Source of the DNA: Jatrophihabitans sp035642535
Lineage (GTDB): Bacteria; Actinomycetota; Actinomycetes; Mycobacteriales; Jatrophihabitantaceae
Assembly: GCA_035642535.1 (NCBI GenBank)
Contig: DASQSE010000088.1
Location: 12,729-76,728 of the forward strand
Direction of reading: 5' to 3'
DNA: 64,000 bases
Positions 25,937-34,184 of the stretch are shown in pieces. The position numbers and the translations under genes were made by a program. Numbering within the stretch: position 1 is the stretch's first letter; each line of letters starts with the position of its first letter. The notes under the pieces are model-generated. The model saw only the letters and a program-made list of their open reading frames with translations. It made no database searches and had not been told where the DNA came from.

Positions 25937-26539
25937 TCACGCGACCCAGGAGAACTCGGACTTCGACAGGCCGGTCTTGCCCTCGTAGGTGATGCCGAAG
26001 GCGTCGATCCGGGTTCGTTTCGCCTCCGCCATCGTCAGGTCCGAGCCCACCGGGTGGAACATGCCGTTGAAGCGGATTGGCTCGCCGGTCTCGATGCCGA
26101 ACGGCACGATGTCCTGGATCTCGAAGTCGATCGAGTCGCCGACCCGCACCCGGTGCGTGAGCCCGTCATCGCCGATCTCGATGGTCGCGCGCTCCGCACC
26201 GCGGATCTCGCCGACGAGCGGCGCGAGGGCGCCCATCGGCCCGCCGAGCGCGCCACTGAACACCTGCACCAGCTTGTCGAACTGCTCGTCGCTCGCCCCA
26301 TCGTCGATGAAGACGCCGAGCTTCCAGTTCCCCTCGGTCATCACCTTGGGCGTGTCGGCGATCATCACCACCTTGCGCCCGCCGATGTCCGTGCCTTCGA
26401 CGTCGCCTTCTTTGATGTTGAACGCGAGCGTGACCCGGCAATAGTCGTAGGTCGCGCCATGGTCGAACGACAGGTTGCACGGGCACATCAGCTCGCACGA
26501 GCACGTCTCGACGTAGCTGCCCTTCAGGCTCCATGCCAT
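25937..26539 (-). CDS. DUF1326 cysteine-motif protein
   Basis: 200 residues. The N-terminus carries the conserved cluster ETCSCELMCPCNLSF (four Cys in CxC-x3-CPC arrangement), followed by a predominantly beta domain. The family is of unknown function. The cysteines and the operon with DUF2182 suggest soft-metal handling such as copper, which is inference. ATG 26539 starts 10 residues before the Cys cluster and has AGG GGGAGG-like sequence upstream. Confidence 0.8.
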   Translation of the reverse strand: MAWSLKGSYVETCSCELMCPCNLSFDHGATYDYCRVTLAFNIKEGDVEGTDIGGRKVVMIADTPKVMTEGNWKLGVFIDDGASDEQFDKLVQVFSGALGGPMGALAPLVGEIRGAERATIEIGDDGLTHRVRVGDSIDFEIQDIVPFGIETGEPIRFNGMFHPVGSDLTMAEAKRTRIDAFGITYEGKTGLSKSEFSWVA

Positions 26540-26618
26540 GGTGACCTCCCCCGGGTCGGGCTCAGTATCCGCCGCCGCGACGAAACCGGTCAACGATTGT
26601 CCGCGTAGTGCGGGTGCA

Positions 26619-26638
26619 CAAGTATCGGCCGTCGGAAT
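26619..26638 (+). promoter_or_regulatory. candidate shared operator upstream of the GNAT-racemase operon
   Basis: CAAGTATCGGCCGTCGGAAT lies 43 bp before the GNAT start codon. It resembles the element at 23854-23872 upstream of the M20 gene (CAAG[CT]ATCGGC, then CGGA). It is proposed as a pathway operator, with only two sites as support. Confidence 0.3.
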
Positions 26639-26680
26639 CGGGCGCGCAGACGAATCGGGAACACCGGGCGGCGCAGCAAG

Positions 26681-27598
26681 ATGACGCCCATGCCGCACCT
26701 GCGATCCGCACCGGTGGACGCCGCGCACCGCGCGACGACCACCGATGCGACGCGCGCGGCCGCCGCCGACGCGCGCGCCGCGGCACTGACCGCGGCCGTC
26801 GACGTGCGCGAGGTGCGCGAACCGGACGAACTGCTCCGGGTACGCGACCTGTTCATCGGGGTATGGCAGGAGGATCCCGACGACCCGGCGATGTCGAGCG
26901 CCGTACTCCGTGCACTCGCCGCGTGCGGCAGTTACGTCGCCGGTGCATGGCGCGGCCGCGAACTCGTCGGCGCGTGCGTTGCATTCTTCGGCCGCAGGGA
27001 CGACGACTGGGAGCTGCATTCACACATCGCCGGCGTCATCCCGCGCGCCCGCGGCTCCAACGTCGGCTTCGCCCTGAAGACTCATCAACGCGCGTGGGCG
27101 CTGGGTCGCGACGTGCAGCGCATCAGCTGGACGTTCGACCCGCTCGTCGCCCGCAACGTGTATTTCAACGCGACGAAGCTGGGCGCCGCGGTGGGTGCGT
27201 ACCTGCCGGAGTTCTACGGCTCGATGAACGACGCGATCAACGGAGGGGATCTCACCGACCGGGTGATGGCCAACTGGTCGCTCCCCGCCGACGCCGTGGC
27301 GCGCGCATGCAGCGGCCACCCGGACGAGCCGGACCTCGCCGCCTGGCGCGCCGGCGGAGCGGTGGACGCGTTGTGGGCCGACGACGACGACCGGCCGGCG
27401 GGGCAATCGAGTGACGCGGACACCGTGCTGATCTCCATCCCGCGCGACATCGAGGCGCTCCGGCACACCGATCCGCGCGCCGCACTTGCCTGGCGTCTCG
27501 CGCTGCGCGACGTGCTAGGCGGCCGGTTGGCCGCCGGCTGGCAAGTCGTCGGCTTCAGCAAGCGCGGCACGTACGTGATGCAGCGAGGTGCGGTATGA
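26681..27598 (+). CDS. GNAT-fold acyltransferase of the amino-acid N-acylation type
   Basis: 305 residues. An N-terminal Ala-rich stretch of about 40 residues precedes the GNAT core (REVREPDELLRVRDLFIGVWQ...GSYVAGAWRGRELVGACVAFFG...HIAGVIPRARGSNVGFALKTHQRAWAL...RISWTFDPLVARNVYFNATKLG). This pattern is seen in proteins encoded beside N-succinylamino-acid racemases; in Geobacillus such a GNAT protein N-succinylates D-amino acids. The stop overlaps the racemase ATG (ATGA). The donor (succinyl- or acetyl-CoA) cannot be told from sequence. Confidence 0.75.
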   Translation: MTPMPHLRSAPVDAAHRATTTDATRAAAADARAAALTAAVDVREVREPDELLRVRDLFIGVWQEDPDDPAMSSAVLRALAACGSYVAGAWRGRELVGACVAFFGRRDDDWELHSHIAGVIPRARGSNVGFALKTHQRAWALGRDVQRISWTFDPLVARNVYFNATKLGAAVGAYLPEFYGSMNDAINGGDLTDRVMANWSLPADAVARACSGHPDEPDLAAWRAGGAVDALWADDDDRPAGQSSDADTVLISIPRDIEALRHTDPRAALAWRLALRDVLGGRLAAGWQVVGFSKRGTYVMQRGAV

Positions 27599-28716
27599 AG
27601 CTGATCGGCGTCGAACTCGTGCGGGTCCGCATGCCGCTCGTTGCACCGTTCCGTACCTCGTTCGGGACGATGCACGATCGCGAGATCCTGCTCGTGCACG
27701 TCGTCGGCGACGCGGCCGAGGGCTGGGGCGAGTGCGTCGCCGACACCGCCCCGCTGTACAGCTCCGAGTACGTCGACGGCTGCGCCGACGTGTTGCGCCG
27801 CTTCCTCGTGCCGGCGCTGGCCGAGCTGGAGGACGTCACTGCCGAGCGAGTGGCGCCGGCGCTCGCCGCGTACCGCGGTCACCGGATGGCGAAGGCCGCG
27901 CTCGAGACCGCGGTGCTCGACGCCGAGTTGCGCGGCCGCGGGCAGTCGTTGGCCGGCTACCTCGGCGCGACCCAGCAGCGCGTGCCGTGCGGGGTGTCCG
28001 TCGGAATCATGGACGCGGTGCCGGCGCTGCTCGACGCGGTGGCCGGCTACCTCGCCGACGGCTACCGGCGGATCAAGCTGAAGATCGAGCCGGGTTGGGA
28101 CGTCGAGCCGGTTCGCGCGGTACGCGAACGGTTCGGCGACAACCTGCTCCTGCAGGTCGACGCGAACGCGGCGTACACGCTGGCCGACGCGGCGCATCTC
28201 GCGAAGCTGGACGCGTTCGACCTGCTGCTCATCGAGCAGCCGCTAGCGGCCGGCGATCTGTACCGGCACGCGAGCCTGGCCGGCAAGCTGCGTACGCCGC
28301 TGTGCCTCGACGAGTCGATCGAATCGGTCGCCGACGCCGCCGACGCCATCGCGCTCGGCGCCTGCTCGATCGTCAACATCAAGCCGGGCCGGGTGGGCGG
28401 CTATCTCGAAGCACGGCGCATCCACGACCTGTGCCGCGCGCATGACGTCCCCGTCTGGTGCGGCGGCATGCTCGAAAGCGGCATCGGCCGCGCCGCCAAC
28501 GTCGCCTTCGCCGCGCTGCCCGGCTGCAGCCTGCCCGGCGACACCTCGGCCTCCAGCCGCTACTGGGCAGAGGACCTCACCGCGCCGTTCGTGCTCGAGG
28601 ACGGCTACCTCCCGGTGCCCGACGCGCCCGGCATCGGCGTGCAGCCCATCGCCGATCGCCTCGACGCGCTCGCCGCGTCGCGGGACTGGCTACGCACCGA
28701 TCGGAACACGCACTGA
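27595..28716 (+). CDS. o-succinylbenzoate synthase/N-acylamino-acid racemase-like enolase superfamily enzyme
   Basis: 373 residues. Muconate-lactonizing subgroup residues are intact: KxK in YRRIKLKIEPG, metal ligands in LLQVDANAAYT (Asp), LLIEQPL (Glu) and LCLDESI (Asp), the second base Lys in IVNIKPGRVGG, and WCGGMLESGIGRAAN. There are no menaquinone genes nearby, and the gene is coupled to a GNAT acyltransferase. Racemisation of N-acyl amino acids is therefore more likely than the MenC reaction, although bifunctional enzymes exist. Confidence 0.85.
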   Translation: MKLIGVELVRVRMPLVAPFRTSFGTMHDREILLVHVVGDAAEGWGECVADTAPLYSSEYVDGCADVLRRFLVPALAELEDVTAERVAPALAAYRGHRMAKAALETAVLDAELRGRGQSLAGYLGATQQRVPCGVSVGIMDAVPALLDAVAGYLADGYRRIKLKIEPGWDVEPVRAVRERFGDNLLLQVDANAAYTLADAAHLAKLDAFDLLLIEQPLAAGDLYRHASLAGKLRTPLCLDESIESVADAADAIALGACSIVNIKPGRVGGYLEARRIHDLCRAHDVPVWCGGMLESGIGRAANVAFAALPGCSLPGDTSASSRYWAEDLTAPFVLEDGYLPVPDAPGIGVQPIADRLDALAASRDWLRTDRNTH

Positions 28717-28736
28717 CGACCCCCGAAGGAGAACGC

Positions 28737-29840
28737 ATGCGAGATATCGGCGGATTGCTGACGGGGGTCGTGCAGGAGATCGACGCGCCTGGAGCAGCAC
28801 TGGCCATCGCCGCCGAAGGAGAGGTGCGCGAGTTCGCGGCGGGCATCGCGAACATCGACACGGGCGTGGAGATGACGCCGGACACGCTGTTCCCGATCGC
28901 GTCGATCACCAAGGTGTTCACCGCGACGCTCGTCATGCAACTCGTCGACGAGGGCCGCGTCGACCTCGACCGTCCGGTGCGCGACTACCTGCCGGACTTC
29001 CGGGTGGCCGACGAGGCGGCGACCCGCACCGTGACGATCCGGCAGCTGCTCACCCACACCTCGGGCATCGACGGTGACAAGGAAGACGCGTTCGGCCGCG
29101 GCGACGATGCGCTGGCCCGCTATGTCGCCGACTGCGCAACGCTCGGCCAGACACATCCGCCGGGCGCGACGTTCTCGTACTGCAACAGCGGCTTCAACAT
29201 CCTCGGGCATCTGGTAGCCGTGTTGCGGAACCAGACGTGGGATGACGCGATCGGCGAGCGGGTGTTCGAACCGCTCGGCATGCAGCACAGCGGCACGTTG
29301 CCGGAACACGTCATCTGGCGTCGACTGGCCGCGGGGCATCAGCGCGGCGACGACGGCCGCCCCGAACTGCTGCCGGTGTGGGAGGCCGAGCGCGCGCACG
29401 GCCCGGCGGGCGGCGTCGTCTCCTCGGCGCGGCAGTTGCTCGACTTCGCCGCGGCCTTCATGTCATCAGGCAACGCCGGACTGCTGTCCGCGGCGAGTAT
29501 GCGAGCGATGACTTCGCCGCAGGTGACGCTGCCGAACCCGCACGACGACGAGACGCATCAGGGACTGGGCTGGGCGCTGGCCCGCTACCCCGGCCAGCCG
29601 GGGCCGCGCTCGGGCCGGCGATCGCGATCGTGGTGGCCGGTCTCGCGTTCAACGGATTCGGCGAGGCGCTGGCCGAGGCGGCGAGCAAGCGGATTCGCGG
29701 CAAGCCGGCACCCCGCATGTCGGCGGCCGGTGCAGCCGCCGACGTCCTCGACGACGGCGCCGCGCACGTGCTGCGGGTGCGCGACCTGTCCGTCACGTTC
29801 CCGACCCGGTCCGGGTCCATCACACCGGTCCGCGAAGTGA
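28737..29840 (+). pseudogene. C-terminally truncated beta-lactamase-fold serine hydrolase
   Basis: ATG 28737 has AAGGAG upstream. Residues 1-285 are a serine hydrolase paralogous to 20527-21921: SITK, YCN (FSYCNSGFN) and GPAGGVVSSARQLLDFA. After about 29590 (WALARYPGQP) similarity stops where the paralogue reads WAVARPADPQVVEHGG. The rest of the ORF is Arg/Ser-rich out-of-frame translation of a permease remnant and the next ABC gene. The HGG motif and the C-terminal ~170 residues are missing. The simplest reading is a deletion fused to dppC, so the product is probably inactive. Confidence 0.8.
29600..29716 (+). pseudogene. remnant of a DppC/OppC-type peptide permease (C-terminal tail only)
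   Basis: In the frame of the following ATPase the DNA reads ALGPAIAIVVAGLAFNGFG then EALAEAASKRIRGK. This is the characteristic last membrane helix and tail of DppC-family permeases (compare PGLAIVLTVLAFNLLGDGLRD-like ends). No start codon or earlier permease helices precede it. Upstream DNA at once becomes the truncated hydrolase. The binding protein and both permeases expected in such an operon are absent. Confidence 0.75.
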
Positions 29841-30784
29841 GTTTCGACGTGGCGCCGGGGGAGCGGCTCGGGATCGTCGGCGAGTCGGCCAGCGGCAAGA
29901 GCCTGACTGCGCTCGCCATCGCGCAGCTCGTGCCCTACCCCGGTCAGGTCACCGCCGCCGCGATCGACCTGGCCGGCAACGACCTGCCGCGCATGCCCAA
30001 ACGCGCGTTGACGCGGCTGCTCGGCCGCTCGCTCGCCATGGTCTTCCAGGACCCGGCCACCTCGCTCAATCCCGCGCTGCGCGTCGGCCGGCAACTGACC
30101 GAGGTGGCTGAGGTGCACAGCGGCCTCGGCCGCCGGGCCGCCCGGGAGCGCGCCGTCGCCCAGCTGGCGCGGGTGCGGTTGTCGAATCCCGGCTACCGAC
30201 TGCGGCAGTATCCGGTGCAGCTCTCCGGAGGTATGCGGCAGCGCGCGACGCTCGCGATGGGCCTGATGGCCGAGCCGCAGTTGATCATCGCGGACGAGCC
30301 GACGAGCGCCCTGGACGTGACGGTGCAGGAGCAGATCGTGCGGCTGCTGCGCACCGTCAGCGACGACACCGGCGCGGCGGTGATCTTCATCAGTCACGAC
30401 ATCGCGGTCGTGGGGCAGCTGTGCGAGCGGGTGCTGGTGATGTACGCGGGCCGCATCGTGGAGGACCTCGACGTGGCCGCGCTGCGGACGGACCCGGCGC
30501 ACCCTTACACGCGCGCGCTGATCGGCTCGATCCCGGACATGACCACGAGCCGCACCAAGCAGATGGTGACGATCGAAGGACGGCCGCCCGATCCGGCCGA
30601 AGTGGGCAGCGGCTGCGCATTCGCCCCACGCTGCGGGCACGCGACGCAGCTGTGCCGCGACATGCGTCCGGACCTGCGTCCGCTCGGCACGAACGGGCGG
30701 CGGCGCGCCGCCTGCTGGTTCCCGCAGCACGCCGACGCGGACAACGGCGACCTGCTGGGCGCGTCTCAGGGGGCGCCGCGGTGA
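29717..30784 (+). CDS. peptide ABC importer ATPase, DppD/OppD type
   Basis: 355 residues from ATG 29717. Walker A GESASGKSLTA, signature LSGGMRQRA, Walker B LIIADEPTSALDV, and the oligopeptide-transporter C-terminal Cys motif (GCAFAPRCGHATQLCRDMRP), which in this family can bind an Fe-S cluster. It powers peptide uptake with two permeases and a binding protein, none of which is encoded intact nearby. It overlaps the DppF-type gene by 4 bp. Confidence 0.9.
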   Translation: MSAAGAAADVLDDGAAHVLRVRDLSVTFPTRSGSITPVREVSFDVAPGERLGIVGESASGKSLTALAIAQLVPYPGQVTAAAIDLAGNDLPRMPKRALTRLLGRSLAMVFQDPATSLNPALRVGRQLTEVAEVHSGLGRRAARERAVAQLARVRLSNPGYRLRQYPVQLSGGMRQRATLAMGLMAEPQLIIADEPTSALDVTVQEQIVRLLRTVSDDTGAAVIFISHDIAVVGQLCERVLVMYAGRIVEDLDVAALRTDPAHPYTRALIGSIPDMTTSRTKQMVTIEGRPPDPAEVGSGCAFAPRCGHATQLCRDMRPDLRPLGTNGRRRAACWFPQHADADNGDLLGASQGAPR

Positions 30785-31728
30785 CGACGCTGCACATCGA
30801 GGACGTCAGCGTCCGGTACGGCGCCGGGCCGACGGCGGTGCTGGCCGTCGACCAAGTGAGCCTCACAGTGCCCGCGGGCGGCGTGGTCGGTGTGGTGGGC
30901 GAGTCCGGCTCGGGCAAATCCACGCTCGCCCGCGCGATCGTCGGACTTGCCCCTTTGCATGGCGGCCGCATCATGTGGGACGGCGCGGTCGAGCCGAAGC
31001 GTTGGCTGCGCCGGCGTCCGAGCCGCGCTCAGCTCGTGTTCCAGAACCCGTACGCCTCGTTGGACCCGCGTCTGTCGGTCGGCGCGACGATCGGTGAGGC
31101 GGTCGCGTCGCGTGAGCGGCTCGCGCGCAAGGCGCAGACCGCCGAGGTCGGAGAACTGCTCGACCTAGTAGGGCTGCCGGCGCGCTACGCGAGCATGCTG
31201 CCTCGCGACCTGTCGGGAGGTCAGCGGCAACGGGTCGCGATTGCGCGCGCGCTGGCCGCCCGGCCGGACGTGCTGATCGCGGACGAGATCACGTCCGCGC
31301 TCGACGTTTCGGTGCAGGGCGCGATCCTGAACCTGCTGTCGTCGCTGCGTGAACAGCTCTCGCTCGGCGTGCTGTTCATCTCGCACAACCTGTCGGTGGT
31401 CCGCTACATCAGCGACCGGGTCGCGGTGATGTACCTCGGCCGGGTCGTGGAGAACGCGCCCGTCGAGCATGTTGTGCAGGAGCCGGCGCATCCGTACACG
31501 CGGGTGCTCCTCGAGGCCGTCCCGCGCCTCGACGTCCCGCTCGACCCGGCACCGCCCGACGTCGACAGCGAGCCACCGGACCCGCACCATCCGCCGTCCG
31601 GCTGCCACTTCCACCCACGCTGCCCGATGGGGCCGCGGGTTTTCGCCGAGCGGGAGATCTGCGTGGCGCGCGATCCGTCCGATGGTCATCCCGAGCGTCG
31701 GCACGCCGCGATGTGCCACTTCGCATGA
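30781..31728 (+). CDS. peptide ABC importer ATPase, DppF/OppF type
   Basis: 315 residues from GTG 30781. Walker A GESGSGKSTLA, Q-loop LVFQNPYASLDPRLSVG, signature DLSGGQRQRVAIARAL, Walker B VLIADEITSALDVSVQ, and the C-terminal CHFHPRCPMG cysteine segment. It should pair with the preceding ATPase. Without its permeases it may be nonfunctional, or it may serve a transporter encoded elsewhere. It is convergent with the exporter genes. Confidence 0.9.
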   Translation: MTTLHIEDVSVRYGAGPTAVLAVDQVSLTVPAGGVVGVVGESGSGKSTLARAIVGLAPLHGGRIMWDGAVEPKRWLRRRPSRAQLVFQNPYASLDPRLSVGATIGEAVASRERLARKAQTAEVGELLDLVGLPARYASMLPRDLSGGQRQRVAIARALAARPDVLIADEITSALDVSVQGAILNLLSSLREQLSLGVLFISHNLSVVRYISDRVAVMYLGRVVENAPVEHVVQEPAHPYTRVLLEAVPRLDVPLDPAPPDVDSEPPDPHHPPSGCHFHPRCPMGPRVFAEREICVARDPSDGHPERRHAAMCHFA

Positions 31729-31738
31729 CGCGGACGGG

Positions 31739-32563
31739 TCAGCTGGCGCGTTTGTAGGCGCGCACCGCGAGCGGCGCGAACACTACGAAGATGCCGACCA
31801 GCCAGACGATGCTCTTCCACAGGTTGTCGGCGATCGGGCCGCCGAGCGCGAGTGCGCGCATCGTGTCGACCACGTACGTGACAGGCTGGTTGTTCGCGAA
31901 CGCTTGCAGCCACCCGGGCATGGTGTCGATCGGCACGAACGCCGAACTCAAGAACGTCAAGGGGAACAGCCAGATCATCCCGAACGCCTGCACCGACTCC
32001 TCGTCCTTGATCGCCAGGCCGGTGAACGCGGCGATGCAGCAGATCGCCAACCCGAACAGCGTCGCGAACGCGATCATCGCCACCGCCGGCAGGAAACCGT
32101 TCTCGAACCGGAAGCCCACCGCATAGCCGACGCCGACGATGATCAGGATCGTCACCAGCATTCGCGACGTGTCGGCGACGAGCCGCCCGGCCAGGACCGC
32201 CGAGCGCGCCATCGGCATCGACCGGAACCGGTCGATGACGCCCTTCTGAAGCTCGATCGCGAGCGCGATCGCGGTGCCGAAGGTCGCGAAGGCGGCGGTC
32301 TGGGCGATGATGCCCGGCATCAGGAAGTTGACGTACCCGCCCTCGACGCCGACCGGGATCGCGCCGCCGAACACGTAGCGGAATATCAGGACGAACATCA
32401 CCGGCTGGATGACCGTGAACGCGATGTACGCGGGCACCCGCATCCAGACAAGCAGGTTGCGGCGGGTGATCGTGAGCGTGTCGCTGACGGCCCACCGCAG
32501 CCGCAGACCCAGCGGCGGCTCGTCGACGTGCAGCTGGTCAGAGGTGAGGACGGCAGTCGCCAT
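31739..32563 (-). CDS. ABC-2 type exporter permease (DrrB-like)
   Basis: 274 residues with six hydrophobic segments and the ABC-2 pattern LMPGIIAQTAAFATFGTAIALAIELQKGVIDRFRSMPMARSAVLAGR and FLSSAFVPIDTMPGWLQAFANNQPVTYVVDTMRAL. It forms the membrane channel of a drug or lipid exporter with the DrrA-like ATPase. The ATG overlaps the upstream stop (TGATG). Confidence 0.88.
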   Translation of the reverse strand: MATAVLTSDQLHVDEPPLGLRLRWAVSDTLTITRRNLLVWMRVPAYIAFTVIQPVMFVLIFRYVFGGAIPVGVEGGYVNFLMPGIIAQTAAFATFGTAIALAIELQKGVIDRFRSMPMARSAVLAGRLVADTSRMLVTILIIVGVGYAVGFRFENGFLPAVAMIAFATLFGLAICCIAAFTGLAIKDEESVQAFGMIWLFPLTFLSSAFVPIDTMPGWLQAFANNQPVTYVVDTMRALALGGPIADNLWKSIVWLVGIFVVFAPLAVRAYKRAS

Positions 32564-33585
32564 CACGAAGCCTTTCCGTCTCGGCTCGCGCGCCCGCGGC
32601 CGCGCTTCGGGCGCTGCTGCGCTTCGTCTGCGGCGGCGTGCCCGGTCAGCGCCAGGAACACGTCGTCGAGCGACGGCCGACGCAGCGTCAACCCGACGGC
32701 TGCGACCTGGGCGGCATCGAGCGCGCGTACACCGTCCACCAGCGCGTCCGAGCCACGGTCGCCGACGCCGACCGTGACACGACCCGTCTCGGCGTCGTGA
32801 TGCGGCTCGCCCTCGGCGATCCCGGCGACCGCCTGCAGCGCGGCCGCCGCCTGGTTGCTCTCCGGGACGCTGAACTCGAGCACGTCGCCGCCGATGCGGC
32901 TCTTGAGCTGTTCCGACGTCCCGGTCGCGATCACCTTCCCATAATCGATGACCGCGATCTCGTCGGCGAGCTCGTCCGCCTCTTCGAGGTACTGGGTGGT
33001 GAGCAGCAGCGTGGTGCCGCGGGCGACCAGCGAGCGGATGACGTCCCACATGCCCAGGCGCGAGCGCGGATCGAGGCCGGTCGTCGGCTCGTCGAGGAAG
33101 AGCACCTTCGGGTCGCCGACCAGGCTCGCGGCCAGATCGAGGCGGCGCTGCATGCCGCCGGAGAAGCCTTTGGCCGGCCGGTCTGCGGCATCGGCGATGT
33201 CGAACTGCTCGAGCAGCTCGCCCGCCCGCCGGCGCGCGTCGGCGCGGCTGAGGTGATACAGCCGCCCGATCAGCTCCAGGTTCTCGCGTCCGGTCAGCTC
33301 CTCCTGGATCGCGGCCGACTGGCCGGCCAGCCCGATCGAGCGGCGCACCGCGCTCGCCTGGTGCACGACGTCGCGGCCGTCGACCAGCGCACGTCCGCCA
33401 TCGGGGCGCAGCAGCGTGGTGAGGATCCGGACGGCGGTCGTCTTCCCAGCGCCGTTCGGGCCCAGCACGCCGAGCACGCTGCCGCGCCGGACGGTCAGGT
33501 CGACGCCACGCAGTGCGTTCACCTCGCCGAACGATTTCGTCAGGCCTTCCGCCACGATCGCGCTATCGCCGTTTGCCTCGACCAC
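32563..33585 (-). CDS. ABC-2 exporter ATPase (DrrA-like)
   Basis: 340 residues from GTG 33585. Walker A GPNGAGKTTAV, signature FSGGMQRRLDLAASL, Walker B VLFLDEPTTGLDP and H-loop (TTQYLEEADEL) are intact, followed by the DrrA-type C-terminal regulatory extension (SLDDVFLALTGHAA). It energises export with the downstream permease; the substrate is unknown. Confidence 0.9.
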   Translation of the reverse strand: MVEANGDSAIVAEGLTKSFGEVNALRGVDLTVRRGSVLGVLGPNGAGKTTAVRILTTLLRPDGGRALVDGRDVVHQASAVRRSIGLAGQSAAIQEELTGRENLELIGRLYHLSRADARRRAGELLEQFDIADAADRPAKGFSGGMQRRLDLAASLVGDPKVLFLDEPTTGLDPRSRLGMWDVIRSLVARGTTLLLTTQYLEEADELADEIAVIDYGKVIATGTSEQLKSRIGGDVLEFSVPESNQAAAALQAVAGIAEGEPHHDAETGRVTVGVGDRGSDALVDGVRALDAAQVAAVGLTLRRPSLDDVFLALTGHAAADEAQQRPKRGRGRASRDGKAS

Positions 33586-33664
33586 GCGGCCAACCTACCT
33601 ACGCCGCGGTGATCTCTGCATCCCGCTTATCGCGTCCGCCCCGGCGACACGCAATGCTGGGCAG

Positions 33665-34057
33665 GTGACGCAACGCAACGTGCTCGGCGACGAACTGGAG
33701 CCCTGCGGCACCGATCCGGTCACCGGCTTCTTCCGGGACGGCTGCTGCAACACCGGACCGGAGGATCTGGGCAGCCACACGATCTGCGCGGTCGTCACGG
33801 CCGAGTTCCTCGAACACCAGCTCGGCATCGGAAACGACCTGTCCACGCCGCGGCCGGAGTACCAGTTCCCCGGCCTCGTGCCGGGCGACCGGTGGTGCGT
33901 AACCGCGTTGAACTGGGCGCGTGCGTATCAGGACGGAGTCGCCGCACCGGTCGTGCTCTCGGCCACCAACGCCGCCGTCCTCGAGATCATGCCGATCGAC
34001 GTGCTGCGCGAGTTCGCCGTCGACGTCCCGGCCGACCCGAGCTCACTGGAGCAGTAG
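33665..34057 (+). CDS. DUF2237 family protein
   Basis: 130 residues. The family pattern is clear: NVLGDELEPCGTDPVTGFFRDGCCNTG, GSHTICAVVTAEFLEHQ, GNDLSTPRPEYQFPGLVPGDRWCVTALNWARAYQDGVAAPVVLSATN. The function is unknown. Conserved Cys and acidic residues are notable. The GTG at 33665 is the only start that begins directly at the domain. Confidence 0.82.
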   Translation: MTQRNVLGDELEPCGTDPVTGFFRDGCCNTGPEDLGSHTICAVVTAEFLEHQLGIGNDLSTPRPEYQFPGLVPGDRWCVTALNWARAYQDGVAAPVVLSATNAAVLEIMPIDVLREFAVDVPADPSSLEQ

Positions 34058-34184
34058 CGCCGCCAGGTTGGTAGCACCACAGTTCGGACGGCAGCCTCCC
34101 ACCTCGCCTTTCCGGGGTGCGGACCTTATGGTGATCGCACGCGGGACGGGGGCGTCGTGCGCGACGGAAACGGGGAGTCACACG

